Part shown: positions 1 to 13,110 of the stretch, piece by piece
Layout: each line of letters opens with the position of its first letter
Position numbering within the stretch: the stretch's first letter is position 1
NCBI RefSeq assembly: GCF_021917145.1
Contig: NC_061073.1
Coordinates: 16,053,840 to 16,117,839, forward strand
DNA from: Hypomesus transpacificus
Lineage: Eukaryota > Chordata > Actinopteri > Osmeriformes > Osmeridae
Direction of reading: 5' to 3'
DNA length: 64,000 nt
The notes under the pieces: generated by a model
The model's database searches: none
Seen by the model: the letters and a program-made list of their open reading frames with translations, nothing else
What the model was told of the DNA's origin: nothing
Translations under genes and position numbers: made by a program

Positions 1-135
1 ATACATTGTGAAAAAAACTAATAAGTGCCAAAGGGAAGAACCATAAGAGCATGTAGTTAAACAAGTTACAATTACACAACATGAACCTCAAAAAGTGCAA
101 GAGTGTACCTGTAGAAAAGCAATCACCAGTAGTTT
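1..135. repeat. Dispersed repeat, copy A (also at 17521-17640)
   Basis: This stretch is clearly similar to 17521-17640, for example in CCAAAGGGAAGAAC, TAAGAGCATGTAGTTA and CAAGTTACAATTA. In both places a SINE-type tail motif (TTTAGCAGAYGCTYTTAT) lies within 100-150 nt. The family is not identified. Confidence 0.7.
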
Positions 136-210
136 AGTTCCCATACAGCAAACAGTCTACTTGGTCCTGCAGTTGCTACATGTAAAGTTCGTCATGGATA
201 CCGTTTGTTC

Positions 211-1364
<1,154 letters not shown>

Positions 1365-2040
1365 AGCACACATGCACTTGTTAGCAATTATTAGGAGTCA
1401 ACCAACTGGGAGAGAATACACATTGCCATTTGCACAAATTAGCATAACATTTAGATGAAAAATATCAGTGCTAGGGTTACAACAAAAAAACGGATACTTT
1501 TTCAGTGTAACTGATTGTTAGTGTTAAAAGTAGTTTGGATACACATAGATTGGTGGACATTTGTCATCAACACCCATCTAGAGTATCGAGTGTCAGCAAT
1601 CATACAATATAAAAACGCAAGCCTAAGTTCTATGTGTTACTAACCTCTTGAAACTACTTGAAAAACACGAGCCAGATATATTGCAGCTGACAAGTATATA
1701 CAGTAGGTGTATACTTTGTCTGGAGTGCAAGTTGATTGCACTGATACTATATTCAAAGTATTCAAAATCAAAAGCTATTCTATTTCTTATAAATGTTCTA
1801 TGTAATGTATAAACTGTTTCTGTGAGACTGCAGTGGATTTGGGTCGTTGATCTGTGTGAACATTACTATAAAAGGCCATATTTTTCATGGACTGTACCTT
1901 TTCAGGGACATGTGTGCTTGCCAAAAGGTCTCATATTCATATTCAGTATAAAAATTCATATTAAATGGAAATAATAGTGACAGATACATCCTTACAATAT
2001 TGTATGTAAAAAATAAATGAGATCTCCAAAATAGAATTAT
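1365..2040 (+). other. slc17a6: slc17a6 3' untranslated region with candidate poly(A) signal
   Basis: AT-rich sequence follows the stop codon. A canonical AATAAA lies at 2012-2017, about 650 nt after the stop, and is the first one on this strand. The transcript may run further; the true cleavage site cannot be seen. Confidence 0.5.
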
Positions 2041-4712
2041 TATGTGGAATGTTGCATGAATCTTCTTAATTCAGTGTGAAAATACAGTGTTTTGTTGCCA
2101 TGATAATCTTCATTCAGTCACTACAGACACAGAAACATTAAATGTGTATTTTCGAAAGTGATGTTTAAAGTTACACATTGGTTTGCAAGGAAACACTTAA
2201 TAATGTACATTTAAAGGACAACGTTTTACACAAATCTCTGTTAATTTGAGCAACTGTTAGATGTTCATTACAATCAATTCTGTAGAACTGCTTTTCATCC
2301 TGTTTTGTAGAGTAACTTTGGCTTCCAAACTTGTATGTATATCTGTAACTGTTTTTGGAGTCATGTGATGAACAAGAAGTATACAGGATAAAACACCGTT
2401 TTTGAAAAGACGTTTACTGCTTATGATGCTGGTCATGTTAAAACTATTTGTCAGACGTAAATAAGTTATATGAAAAACTGAAATTTCTGTTCTATTGGTG
2501 TTTTCTGTTGATGGTTGTCGTTACCTGTGATTCAGGGCATTACTGCCTCTCATAGTTCCCCAGCCTACCCCTTACCCTCTGCGTTGGCTTTGTGTCATGA
2601 GATTACTTTGCAAGAGTGAATATATACAAATATATGAGAAAAAAAAGAATTTTAAAGAATGTTCAGGATGATCAAATTATGCTATTTTGGATTTGTGCCA
2701 TTCATATTGTTTAAATGTGATTCTACGGCTTTTAATATTGTGTTTGATGGATAGGTCTTTTGATGTCAACAAGTGTAATTCATATGCTCACGTCATTTTA
2801 TAAAGAAATAATATCTGAACAAACCCTTATGTTTTTTCTTTGTGAGGTGCTTTCTCACATAATGACTCAAATATGTTAAATTTGCTACTTTGAGTTGACG
2901 TACAAGCTGATTACAACTGAACTTGAGCTGATCTGTTTCACTTCAATTTCCTTCATTTGTTCTTGCCTCTCCAAATTGCTCCACGTTGCTAATTAGTTCA
3001 TCAATAGCATAGTTTCCTGATCCCAGAGAAGACAATTGACCTCTGCAGCAACACAATGAGTAACAGCAGTCTTAAGGCTGTTGGTAGACATTTCACAAAC
3101 CCCTATAACACTAGAAAATAGGCATATCAATACTATACAGTGCGTGACTTTGTGTTACACTTGAACTGTTTTGCTTTCATTATTTATGATTGTTTCATTA
3201 CAAAACACTAAATCCACCAGTTCAAAAGGTAACTGCTCACAAAACATTGACTGACTTACTGAACACATTTTGTTGCAGTTGCTACATTTCTTCTTTTTTT
3301 ACCAGACGTTTTTTCCAAATAGATGCACATATGGAACGTTGTTCAATAAATCTATAGAATTTATTAGTGACAAATAACAATGTATGATAGACATGATAAC
3401 AGCTGATATGGGATCTTGACACACAATAGCAAGTGCAACGGCCTTCCACACTAAGTCCTTAACGCCAGCCGCTTGTATTGTGTGTCCTTCACTACAACAG
3501 AACAGGGCTGAGGTCGATAGCCTATCTTGTTGCACTAATGTAACAGACTGAACTATTGACTTACTGTGGTTCCTGAGGAAAAACACAAATCATCACATGC
3601 AAATTAAATGATAAAGAACAGGTCAATGCTGTTTTACATACCTTGGTGGAGAGCTGAGTGGTTTGCACTTAAGGCTAAACAATATATAATGTGGAACTAA
3701 ATGTACCCAAGTAAGAAATGTACAATATACAGTTTTCACAGATGCGCTGAAATTCATAAAAATACTGGTTTCTATAAATAAATCCATTCCAATGCTAGTA
3801 TGTAAAAGCTGTCAAACCAAGCATGGGTGTCAGAGAGGGGAGGGGCAGAATTCACACTCATCAACACCCCCTTCCAATCGCACTTCTTAATCTGATGGGA
3901 AATACAATTGTCAACCATGTGGAACATGTTTTTCCAGGACTAACCAGCTGGAATGGTCATGGCTGTTGCCTTCATTGCAATACCTGTTGGAACATAACTA
4001 GTCTGAACATGCATTCATCTTAAACACAGGTCTGCATTAGATGCATGTGGTAGACTGTGGCAATATCATCAAATGACCGACATATATAATACCAGCAATT
4101 TAAAAATAGATGTTTGTGTTGTGTTGGTGTGTTTGTAATCCTGGGAATGAGCTTGTGGTGAATGGGGATGGTAATGATCTGAGGGGGCAGGTGTGCTTGT
4201 GGCCCTGAGGGACTGTGATGGGATGAGGCCGATCCAAAATGAGGATTTGATGACGGGGACTGCCTTCCCATGGGACCCTGGCTGAATGTAATTATCCTCT
4301 TGATCCACACTCTCTGCTATGGTAAGCGGCTCAGGCTACTGTCAACACAACAATTGTCTCCCAGACAAACCAGATAAAACGTATAATATCTGTTGAGATA
4401 CTTGGTTGTGAAATTTTCACTGGAATATCATTGGTTCGCAGAGCTGTATGTTTGTGGTACAACATGCATAAAAGCTCCCAATAAATTATAAGATTCAGTC
4501 AATTATCTCAAATCATGGCCTAGCTTCCAGGGTAACAGTTGCAATTTTATAGCTGTAATTATTGTTTTATGACACCCAAGTCCATATTCAAGTAGCTCCT
4601 TCCCTCTGTTCTCTCTCTCTTTACTGCTTCAGGAAGTTTTTAATATGTTACAATTTAGCTCACGGCCACCACTGCTGTTAATAGTAAAGGTAGATTAGTA
4701 ATAGGCTAGGAA

Positions 4713-4747
4713 ATAACATTATCTCAAGATGAATGAGATAATGTTAT
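4713..4747. repeat. Short perfect inverted repeat
   Basis: ATAACATTATCTCA at 4713-4726 is answered by its exact reverse complement at 4734-4747, with a 7-nt loop. No other context was recognised. Confidence 0.7.
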
Positions 4748-6014
4748 CTCCTACTTCAGTTTGTGCTCTTTATTGTTTCTTACCTTTCAGTCACCAGACT
4801 CTTGTGACATCCACATGCTTACCTACATTTTACTCAACCTTTCTGGTAAGTGATATATAATTTGTCTTCCAGTTCCCCACCCCCAAACCACATCATTTTG
4901 ACAGCTTTATGCGTAATCTTGCCTGCATCTCCACAAAGGATATGATTATCAACTGATTATAACATATCCATGTCTGTTGAAACATCTTTTATTCCCTTTT
5001 CAATTAACAAAGGGGAAACTATTAACAGCTGCATACTGTATACATTTATCGCAAAGACCTCAGTCCTCATCACTTGAAAAGCTTTCGCACGCACACTAAC
5101 TCCACCCCCTTCTTTGCAATGTCCCAAAACAGTATTTCTGCAGCTACAGCACCTGACCAACGCCTTACTACGCATTTCTTGTTTAAAATAATGCTGCAGT
5201 GGGTCTCCCCCCTCCTTAAGCAGAATGTTAATTGCACCAACATCCTATCCTACAAAATATTAATGCGTTTTCATGCACACACATTTTCACAGTATAAAAA
5301 GGCAGGAAGATGACACTGGACCAAATAATATTGTTCTGCACCAAGGTCATATTTGAATACCATTCTACCACCGAACAAATCTGAAATCCACTCTGCAGAC
5401 ATTGAAAAGGGTTCGGTCCTTAACAATTGCATGATTCAGAAACACACACTGCTCAAGTTCCCTGATGGTGATATGTCCTTGTGTATACGCAGAGACCTCA
5501 GATCACCCCACGGTCGTCTACGATCCTGGGACACAGGTGTGGGGAAGGGGGGGGAAGTATGGAGGGCCCCTCCTGATCCGACCGTGTGGCCAGACAGAAG
5601 CCAGGCTGGAGGAGCTTAGGCACGTACTTCAAGGCACAAGGCCCCTATAGAAGGCTCCCTTTTTAGATTGCCAGATGGGGACTGGATTTGGGTTTTAATT
5701 AACACTATCCTTCACCATGCTCCCCACCCTTTCCTCCCAAATGATGTCAGAAGCACCTTTCAAAATGAGCAGACACTCTTAGATTACAGTAAAGCACCTA
5801 ACATGTAGACCTATAGAAGCCTTAGACTGTGTTCATTAAACACCTTCCTCACAAACAACCCATATCTTTCCCCACCGTTTGGAACTCCGATGACTGATGT
5901 GGTTTGCAGTTACACTGGTCAACTAGAGAAAACACAAGCCTCCTTGACCTGGATAGGGAACATGACGATGCAAGCTATGATATTCGGCTTTGCTTTTTGT
6001 TTTGCTTTCTCCCT

Positions 6015-6076
6015 GGCTTTCTGCCTTGCTTTCTGCCTTGCTTTCTGCCTTGCTTTCTGCCTGGCTTTCTGCCTGC
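6015..6076. repeat. 12-bp tandem repeat (CTTTCTGCCTTG)
   Basis: About five copies of a 12-bp unit. Since 12 is a multiple of three, it makes a spurious periodic open frame in both directions. Confidence 0.8.
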
Positions 6077-6872
6077 AGTGACAGGCGAGTCAGAAAGCTT
6101 CGACACACATGACTCATCGCCATGGTTGCTCAAATGCTCTGCTAATCATGTGCAATACTGTGAAAAGAAATGCGAGATCTACCAGTGTCAATCACAAGAC
6201 AAGGTAAACAATATATTTTAAATCATTTCATTATTTGAGCCTACCAATTAAAAAATAATGTTTTAAGTCAAACACTGATTTTTTGCTTCTTGTTTACTTG
6301 ACCTTAGGCCTTCACATGCATCACATGCATCAACCAATATGCTAAATTTGAGAGCGGAGGTACAGTTTAAACAATTGATTTTTCCCAGCTCGATGCATAT
6401 GTTCCTCATTGGGTATAATAAATTGCTGGTGTAGTTTCTGCCCCACGAGCACTGACCCCCGACGGTCTCTATGTGAATTGCTTTCAGTGTGTGTTAAACG
6501 AGCCGTGGCCATGGTAGAAAGGGTGTTACCTTTCACACTACGGCTGGTGCTGTAATCCGCTGTCTGGCCGTGTTATGTCAGACGCGTGCCATTGTGTTGG
6601 GATTGATTGAAGATGCCTGGTCTGACTAATTGATCCCTCAGCAGCAGAGGTGCTATGACATAGGACTGGGGGTTGTAATGTTTGGACTGGAGGCCAAGTC
6701 ATGTGACTAGCATGCGGCCAACCAGCCATTCAGAACCAGAGGCCAGTTCAGGCCCTAGACAATGCTGACAGATGGTGACATGAGAACATGAATGATTGAA
6801 TAATTTACTTTTAAATTGTATGCATAATATAAGATAGAATGATTCACCATAGCTACTACAAAGATGTATGCC

Positions 6873-6878
6873 TTTATT
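6873..6878 (-). terminator. fancf: Candidate poly(A) signal of fancf
   Basis: The plus strand reads TTTATT, which is AATAAA on the minus strand, about 470 nt beyond the fancf stop codon. It is a plausible cleavage signal, unproven. Confidence 0.45.
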
Positions 6879-7349
6879 ATGTTTTTTAAATAAAAATAAG
6901 AGTCACATTTCATGGCATATTCCACAAATTTGACAAATAGTAATTAAGCAATATATTTGGTTTAATGAATTTGAAGTTTATCTTTGAAAGATTTCAAAAT
7001 AATTCCTAAAATCCTTTAATGCAGATTGAAACAAATTAAATAATGAGTATCTGTGCCTAAAGGGAGGGGTAAGAAACAAGTCTGGACATTTTACTGGAAA
7101 GCAAAGTACATCGTTAGTTGCCTAGGCAACACATGATGCCACCATCTGTCATGATTGTGCTTGTTGATTCTTACTTCCTATATTGCTGCCAGTACAGAAG
7201 AAACACACAATTTGTGTAATGAATATTAAGTGAAAAGTAGGAGACTATAGACTAAAGACTGTAGACTATGTAAATATAAATGTTTTAGAAAGGCCCAAAG
7301 ACTGGTAAATGAATAAAGGGGGTATTCAACTGTGGCACAGTAAAAACAA

Positions 7350-8384
7350 TCATTGTAATTCATAGATGAGGTCCCCCCATATACTGAGGCCTTTCACATC
7401 AAAACCTCCATCTGCAGCCTTCAGTGCATTCAATTCTCCCAGCATTTCCTCTTTCAGTGATGACCACTCTTCATGTAATGACCTAAAATGGTTCTTCAGT
7501 GTCTTGAAAGTTATCCCTTTGGCAAATGTTGGAACCCATTCTCCTTCATTTATATCGTACTCCATTTGGGAAGCCCACTCTTTCAGAATGTTACAGTAGG
7601 CCATCCTGAATTTCAAAAACTGCTGGGAAATATTTTTCAACTGTCTAATGGATAATGTACAGCACATATTGTGAAATAACATATTGTTTCGCAACAACCA
7701 GTCTACAAGCTTGTCTTCTGAAACTCCTGAAAAGTTATTAGCCATGTCGTTTTTCCTTGACAACAGAGCAACTGCGATGACCTCAGAGAGATTGTCAAGC
7801 TCGCCACAGTTTTTAAGGACAGAGTCCAGGAATCCGTCTCTCTTGTCCAGGTCGCTGTCCATGTTATGCAGTGTCTCGAGCCTCTCTAGAAGCATCGTGC
7901 CTTGTACCTCAGCCTCAGGACCAACGGCTGTCTGTCTGCTGTCAATAGCACTGAGGACTTTGCATGCAGATGTATACTCAATGACACGGACACATTGTCC
8001 AGTGGCTTCCTGGCAGTCATTTCCAGTAGTCTTCCAAGAACTGGAAGTGTCAAATAGCAATTTTAATAAAGAACTGGGAAGCGCGGGATTTTTCAACAAC
8101 GTCGTGAGCAACAATTGTTGACACTGGGACAAGCGAGCAAATGTGACGTCGCTGTAGACTCCTTGGAAGGCTGCTCGTAAGCGGTTATTTGTCACCTGCA
8201 GTTGTTTTTCCATCATTTTCATGACGACAGGATTTGTGTGAAACCTTGAATACAGGTGTTCACAGTAACGACTCCACTGAAAGGCCCTGTTAACAGTTTG
8301 TTGATCCCATTCTTTTACTCCGTCGGTCTGTGTAACTGCGAGGAGCTCGGCGATTCTTTCCAAGTTTTTAAGAACTGCCTCCAT
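7350..8384 (-). CDS. fancf: Fanconi anaemia group F protein (single coding exon)
   Basis: One uninterrupted frame of 344 residues; human FANCF is 374 residues and also intronless. FANCF is a nuclear adaptor that holds the Fanconi core ubiquitin ligase together, so that FANCD2-FANCI can be monoubiquitinated at DNA crosslinks. The N-terminus MEAVLKNLERIAELLAV aligns with human MESLLQHLDRFSELLAV, which fixes the start at 8384. The frame is open 17 codons further upstream, to an ATG at 8435, but that extension has no human counterpart. Other shared pieces are LLLERLETL, VIAVALLS, LVDWLLRNN, EWASQMEYDINEGEWV and, near the end, DGGFDVKGLSIWGDLIYEL, which matches human DGDFEVPGLSIWTDLLLAL. The rest is mostly alpha-helical and fast-evolving. 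It lies tail to tail with slc17a6 and head to head with gas2, as in human. Confidence 0.96.
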   Translation of the reverse strand: MEAVLKNLERIAELLAVTQTDGVKEWDQQTVNRAFQWSRYCEHLYSRFHTNPVVMKMMEKQLQVTNNRLRAAFQGVYSDVTFARLSQCQQLLLTTLLKNPALPSSLLKLLFDTSSSWKTTGNDCQEATGQCVRVIEYTSACKVLSAIDSRQTAVGPEAEVQGTMLLERLETLHNMDSDLDKRDGFLDSVLKNCGELDNLSEVIAVALLSRKNDMANNFSGVSEDKLVDWLLRNNMLFHNMCCTLSIRQLKNISQQFLKFRMAYCNILKEWASQMEYDINEGEWVPTFAKGITFKTLKNHFRSLHEEWSSLKEEMLGELNALKAADGGFDVKGLSIWGDLIYELQ

Positions 8385-9427
8385 GTGGCGCTCTCTGCTA
8401 AATAAAACATGTGCGTGAGGGTCCGGTTCTTTCAATATTTTGAGTCTGAGAGTTGCCTTCCGACTTCCGTTAGCTCTTGGTCATATATTTTCCTTGAAAA
8501 AAACGCCTTAATATACGTTCTACATGCTGTCCTTTGAGACACTTTTTCTCTCTTCAGCCTTTCCTCAATATGAAGTGCCACGGAAGTTCCAAGATAGTTG
8601 TCGATTCTTTCAAAATAAAAGTCTGTTCATGAGTTCCGCGAGGTCCTGATATCAACACTGAAGTTATAGATTCGATTTAACACAGCACATCGGATACCTA
8701 TTATTACAGTTATTATAAATACAAATACTGACTGTCTTAAGACAAAACAGTTAAAACTTTTAGCTTGGATACTGTCAGATTCTTCACTTCTTAATATTTT
8801 ATATAGTAAATGAAAACACAACTATTCAAATTAAATGTGCAAGAGTGGATTTAAGCAATAAGCCCCCAAGAGGCCGTGGTTTACGCTGATTTTAGAACAG
8901 GTAAGGGGAGTTGATAGGCACGACGCGAAGCGGAATATTGAATATTCGATGCGCAGTATGGAATGTTAAAGAATGTTATGAGGACAACCTGTGAGGTTAT
9001 GCTGGATTTTACAACGGCATGGAACGCTATATAGCCAATCACAATCAAGGATGGGAACAACCAGTTTTAGAACAAGTAAATATTCTTTACTTCGCTGTAG
9101 AGCTGCTGAGCGGGTGAACAGACTGCATATGCAAGCTGCCTTCTCATGTCAAACTGAGGCAACGCGAAGAGCTGCTATAGGGGAGGAACGCATCCAGCAT
9201 GATCAAACTTCCGTCCCATTGGCGTTGCAGATGAATCATTCGTCTCTGCAGTTTGCACAAACTTCTGACAGTTACATTACCTATGCCTGTCAGCCCTGGG
9301 TCACTGTTCTCCAAGACTGACTCGAGGATCGGTAACATATCAGTAGAGAAAAGCATGAATATAGAAACCCCGGAGAACAGAGGACTCACGGAAGGACGGT
9401 CCGCATCAAACAGTTCAAAAGCAAAGG
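8385..9427. promoter_or_regulatory. Divergent fancf/gas2 promoter region with candidate gas2 noncoding first exon
   Basis: This lies between the fancf start (minus strand) and the gas2 side. No TATA box or clear factor site was identified. The stretch about 8960-9427 is less AT-rich and ends in a good donor-like AAAGG/GTGAGT at 9427/9428. That would suit an untranslated gas2 exon spliced to 13093. Both the promoter and the exon are inference. Confidence 0.3.
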
Positions 9428-12400
9428 GTGAGTGGAAGATATCCGACAGCTCATAACAGATTTGTTTGCCACTTCTACTCTATTCCTGTGTATTCATATT
9501 TATTGTGATTTACTAAGATACACGTGGTACCTACCATGGGTATAATTATTGCATTTGCATTTGTTTTGAGGTTTCTGAGGTGCTTTTAAATAAAATAAAA
9601 ATATTATTTACTACTTTTACAAAAACAACAACAAACAAGTCAATCACAATTTAAACATTTCAGAGCTTGATCAAGTTATTTTCATGGCTATGCTTCTGCA
9701 ATAACATCTTATAGCCTACATTGGGCACAGGACTCAATTATGCAAATAGTTTAAACTTTCACACAGAGCAGCCTTGTTTTTATTTTGGAATGTCAATGAC
9801 TAACCCTCAATTGCCAAAATGTTTTTTCTGTACTAACTCTATGCAACTTTCTCACAACTTTGACCTAATTTAATGCCCCCCTCCCCCTCCTCCTCCCCCT
9901 TTTTGATATGAGGTCAGGCTTCTTTCTTTTTTTTTCTAAGTTTACTAAGTTTATTTACAATAGGATTAAATTACTCTTGTGGTTTCTTTATTAGTTGTAA
10001 ACATAGAAACTTTACACGAACAGACAGCTTTGAAAGTTTACTGCCTTTTTTAAATGAGATACACAAGGACAGGAGTACATGCACTGACCAACAGAAAAGA
10101 ACATTTGTTAAACAGTATATTGTGTGTGTATTATTTATTTTCATTCAATTTATGATAACATAAATGAACAGTTTTTGGAATATCTGATCATTATCATATT
10201 CAGCCTCAGCTAGCCTGTCAGATGCAAAATGTGGTGTAGGCGTGCATCAGCACAGGAGCAGTCAGTTCTCAATGAAACTCAGTAAATGTTTACAAATGCT
10301 AAAAAGAAACACAATAGTTATTGTGTGAAATAGCAATGAAAGTGTATTTTTCAATGGCAATTGCACATTGTAACAATGTAACATGATGTCACCTATCAGT
10401 CAGTGTTCCACCTATAAGCTAAATGGTCCCTGCTGAATAGACAGGTCACTTATAGATCCGTTTTCTCTTGCTAAGGGGAGGGGAGCAAAGTCCAGCCAGG
10501 GTTCTGGGGACAGGGGGAGTTTATGACTCAGCATTCAAGATTCACTATCAGATTTCTGCTGTGAAATTATCTGGAGCCAACTGTTGTGTGATGTGTTTGC
10601 ATTAAACAAGGTCATGAAGAGGTCTACAAGGGGACTTTAAGCCAGGTATTTTAAGAACTGATGTGACTAATGCAACAATGTATTTTATAAAGGCATGACC
10701 ACAATGTGGTTGTTGGCCACATGCAGAATTGTGTATTTTTCTGCAAAATTAAGACAAAATTCATGACTTGGTTTTTGTTTGCGATTCCCTAAAGAAACGT
10801 GTCATGAAACAGGACAGGGGAAAACTCTAAGGCTCCACATTACATGCTTCTGAGCCAAGAAGGATATTATTTGATTACAGGTTACAGCTTGTAATCACAG
10901 AAAAATGTGAAACCAAATATTGCAGAAGTACTGTATAGATAACTAATTTTTCCTATTTTGTCCCCTGACATATATGTATTGACTACTTTAGCTGTTGACA
11001 GAGGAGTCTATTGTGAGAGAGAAGGTTGGCTCTGGGCCTGGTCAGGCTTTCACCTCAGTGGATGTGGGAATGTGCCACTTATATGTCATTAGTCTACTCT
11101 GGTGCCTGTGATGTGTGTAGGGTTGTTGTTTTCCGAAAGCCCACAAGGTCTTGGTTTCCTGTTTTCACTGGGGTGTAACAGCAAAGTTTGTGTCCTACAG
11201 GTCTGTAGTCAAGTTCAATGCCCAAGGGGCTAATGGAATCCACAAATATTTGTATTTGCTTTTCAGTCTTGCTCTTAAAATATCTTGCTCCTTTGAATTG
11301 CCATCTGAGGATATACTCTTTTATATGTACTTTTCTGTTGCATTGCAGCTGTTCATTCAACTAGTATATGTGAGACTGACCAAACACGTCTCAGCCTTAT
11401 TGTATGCACTAGGCAAGCTTACTAAATCAGTGTGATAGCAGTTTTACATTGCTGTTTGCTCATGGCATTCTGCATTGAAGCATCCTCCTGCTACAATATT
11501 TACTTACACGGGAGAATGTGCTGTACAGTGCATCAGAAAGAGCTAACAAGAGCCTGGGCAGTAGGGGATGCGTGTAGTAGATTCCAACACAAGGATCCAA
11601 GCTCCTTAAGAGCCTTTATGGAGCCGAATGGACTTGGGTTGTTTTGGGTAAATGAACGGGTCGTTATTGAGGTTATAATGGACCATAGTAGTGTGAAGAC
11701 CAGCTAATACAGGCTAATGTCTGTCAGGGGAAATGAATGGGAAACGATTAGGGAATGGGAAGCTTCACATGTGCAGAGACCTCTGGCAACCTGTGAGCAA
11801 AATAAATATTATACCCATGGAAAAGTCAACATGCCTCTGCTCACAGTATGTTTTTCTACACAGGACTTATGGTGCATATATGGTGAAAGCTAGTTTCCTG
11901 AAAAACAACCAATTCCTGCAAAAGAGGTTTTCGTAGTCACTGTACCATCTGCGCTGAGTATGTAACCCAGCAGAACAGTTGGTAACATTCTTGTGATGTC
12001 ACCATCTTGTCTCAGTGTTAAAGTCTTCTCACAACGTTATGTCACAGTCACTTGCAAAAGGGAACGAGCCCCCTGTCCCACTTTTTGGTCTGAAAAAAAT
12101 AGACATTGTGGGGAGCTGTTGATATTTCCCCTCTGACCATTCACCTGATCGTGCTATCCATCTGGTTTCCTGCTGTGCCGTCTGCCACTCATAGTCTCCT
12201 CACTCACTGACTCAAGGTTTTTAATCCACACATTGTTGGCCATTGAATAGAGGAAGATATTGATAAAATAGAACATATCATGTTTCATCGAGCCGCTTTA
12301 CCGCTCTCCTGTGATGTCTGAGGATGTGGAGGTGATATCATGCTTTAATGGATGACCTCTGGATCAGGTTGCACTTTCTGTAGCATGGGAACCCCTTCTG

Positions 12401-12747
12401 CTTTCTCTGTCAGTCTGTGAGATAGAAGTCCTACTGTACTGTGTTGGCTGCTATGAAAAGAAGTCTGTTTGGGGTGGGAGATAGGAAAAGGAACAAGGCT
12501 GAGAATGTTCTGTGTCATTAGATGTGCTGTAAACCACACCAGGGTGAGAGCAGTGAAAGCAGTGATCGTTCTCATCATTCAGAGTCCACTCTGCTGCTGT
12601 ATAACACAGTGAGACCAATACAGCTCAGGTGTCTTTCTAAATGTGTTCACGTCCCCCATGTCAATGTTTTTTTCCATGAACTTGGTCTTTTATCGGGACA
12701 CCGAAGTGACCGTTTCTTTTGACATGTACAAAGCCATGTGTTTTGTT

Positions 12748-12856
12748 GAGGGTAAAGCTCAGTGTTTGGAGCATTTGATTGCAGATCAAGTGGTTGCAGG
12801 TTCAAATTCCTCCTATGTTGTGTGTTGCTTTGCATAAAAGTATCTGCTAAATGTAT
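12748..12856 (+). repeat. tRNA-derived SINE, diverged, second family
   Basis: The head reads TAAAGCTCAGTGTTTGGAGC (A-box side) and GGTTGCAGGTTCAAATTCC (B box). The tail is TAAAAGTATCTGCTAAATG. This is a different tRNA head from the other SINEs here, with a related tail, and it is only partly preserved. Confidence 0.75.
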
Positions 12857-12878
12857 ATATTATTATTACCGGTACTCA

Positions 12879-13042
12879 TTTACATTTAGTCATTTAGCAG
12901 ACGCTCGTATCCAGAGCGACTTACAATAAGTAGAGGGACATTCCCCTCGAGACAAGTAGGGTTAAGTGACTTTCCCGGCCGAGAATCGAACTGGCAACCT
13001 TCAAATTAATAGCCCGATTCCCTAACCGCTCAGCCATCTGAC
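12879..13042 (-). repeat. tRNA-derived SINE (copy 2)
   Basis: Same family and orientation as the copy at 211-419, with a shorter central body. The head end (TCAGATGGCTGAGCGGTTAG on the minus strand) ends about 51 nt upstream of the gas2 exon at 13093. Confidence 0.85.
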
Positions 13043-13110
13043 CCCCATACTCTTGATGTGTCTGATTTCTTCTCCTCCTCCTTATTCCCCAGGCCAGTGT
13101 TAGGTGAACC

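Larger units (their letters stand above)
2041..6872. other. Intergenic spacer between convergent slc17a6 and fancf
   Basis: No conserved coding exon was recognised in this 4.8 kb. It is AT-rich with short open frames that carry no recognisable motif. It holds a small hairpin at 4713-4747 and a 12-bp tandem repeat at 6015-6076. Distal slc17a6 3' UTR could occupy part of the left side. Confidence 0.5.
9428..13092 (+). other. Putative gas2 5' intron or upstream spacer
   Basis: No coding exon was recognised. It is AT-rich, with two SINEs at its right end (12748-12856 and 12879-13042) just before the first gas2 coding exon. The acceptor TTATTCCCCAG ends at 13092. Confidence 0.45.

Noticed and set aside
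3299..3586. 95-codon minus-strand frame downstream of slc17a6
   Set aside because: No splice context or known domain; left as spacer.
4020..4310. Overlapping 96- and 79-codon minus-strand frames
   Set aside because: Two frames open over the same AT-poor patch and neither shows a recognisable motif.
7366..8121. Open frames of 77 and 145 codons on the plus strand
   Set aside because: They are shadows opposite the conserved fancf coding frame.
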